64,000 bases of DNA. It comes from Porphyromonas macacae DSM 20710 = JCM 13914. GTDB lineage: Bacteria; Bacteroidota; Bacteroidia; Bacteroidales; Porphyromonadaceae. The notes beneath the pieces are model-generated. The model was given only the letters and a program-made list of their open reading frames with translations. It made no database searches and was not told the origin of the DNA. The DNA is taken from contig NZ_KB904147.1 in the NCBI RefSeq assembly GCF_000379945.1, positions 47,303-111,302 on the forward strand. The letters run 5' to 3'. This document shows positions 63,807 to 64,000 of the stretch, piece after piece. The translations under genes and the position numbers were made by a program. Each line of letters begins with the position of its first letter. The stretch's first letter is position 1.

Positions 63807-64000
63807 TTAGTAAGCCCCCCAGTCGAAAAGATTCGGCTCTGGCGGGGCTTCTTCTTGCGCAAATTGCGCTATCCAATCCTGCTCAGGATGATTAAAAAGA
63901 GAGTAAAAGTCCATATAGTACATTAGCACGATACGTACCATGGTTGCAAGTCCCGAGAAACTCCACGAACGTTTCAGTCTACGTTGCATTACCATCAAAA
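63807..64000 (-). CDS. Probable transposase, C-terminal part (gene continues past the window)
   Basis: An open frame enters from the window edge and ends at TAA 63807-63809. The visible 63 residues include QRRLKRSWSFSGLATMVRIV, then LMYYMDFYSLFNHPEQDW and an acidic, proline-rich tail. The 'KRSWSF.G..TM.RI.LMYY.D...F...P..DW' pattern is what I associate with the C-terminus of IS4-like transposases in Bacteroidota. The catalytic residues are off the window. Confidence 0.5.
   Translation of the reverse strand, partial: LMVMQRRLKRSWSFSGLATMVRIVLMYYMDFYSLFNHPEQDWIAQFAQEEAPPEPNLFDWGAY

Overview
The window looks like a chromosomal piece of a member of Bacteroidales (Bacteroidota), moderately AT-rich. 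The evidence is the MurF-alanine racemase fusion, the split LysO genes, the glycine-lipid acyltransferase pair, DUF5686, DUF4494, DUF5106 and GSCFA proteins, tandem OmpA proteins with a Cys-Pro-Glu-Cys-Pro motif, a tricorn-like protease, and many TAnnTTTG (-7) promoter boxes. A relative of Porphyromonas, Tannerella, Coprobacter or Barnesiella would fit. I cannot name the genus from the sequence alone.

Layout. 1-1119: 5' part of htpG (minus). 1.7-10.8 kb: a complete type I-C CRISPR-Cas locus (cas3-cas5c-cas8c-cas7c-cas4-cas1-cas2), leader and 16-repeat array, probably with an internally started Cas11c. 10.9-17.0 kb: a heavy-metal RND efflux operon (minus): small His-rich protein, His-rich CusB-like adaptor, CusA-like pump, CusC-like channel. 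17.3-19.1 kb: a decayed patch with a frameshifted VOC gene, a probable dehydrogenase remnant, tRNA-Asp, tRNA-Leu, a dispersed repeat and a 170-bp MITE-like element. 19.1-23.0 kb: a four-gene operon (membrane protein, winged-helix regulator, TonB-dependent receptor, small periplasmic protein) behind a promoter with a palindrome between its two boxes. 23.2-31.1 kb: a metallophosphoesterase, an Mpv17-like membrane protein, a DUF5686 outer-membrane protein and a tricorn-like protease.

31.4-59.2 kb is almost entirely minus-strand core genes: murF-alr and a GSCFA protein, a glutamine amidotransferase-dipeptidase fusion, gyrB, two OmpA proteins, a thioredoxin-like lipoprotein, an OmpA lipoprotein, a DHOD-like enzyme, yggS, DUF4494, split lysO, yraN, the glycine-lipid genes glsB and glsA, kdsA, radC, msrA, a radical-SAM maturase with bioD, a Rel/Spo enzyme, a Ca2+/Na+ exchanger, a Na+-type ABC exporter and an HsdR-N-like protein. 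59.2-62.0 kb: AMP nucleosidase, holA and a DUF3108 protein (plus). 62.1-64 kb: a threonine dehydrogenase-type epimerase, a second copy of the dispersed repeat, and the 3' end of a probable IS transposase cut by the window edge.

The most original observations are regulatory and structural. They are the probable Cas11c start inside cas8c, the variant repeats at the old end of the array, the palindrome inside the TonB-receptor operon promoter, two perfect hairpins ahead of the metal-adaptor gene, interleaved divergent promoters at amn, and two families of small non-coding repeats. I found no clearly new multi-gene system; the 19-23 kb operon is the best candidate for one.
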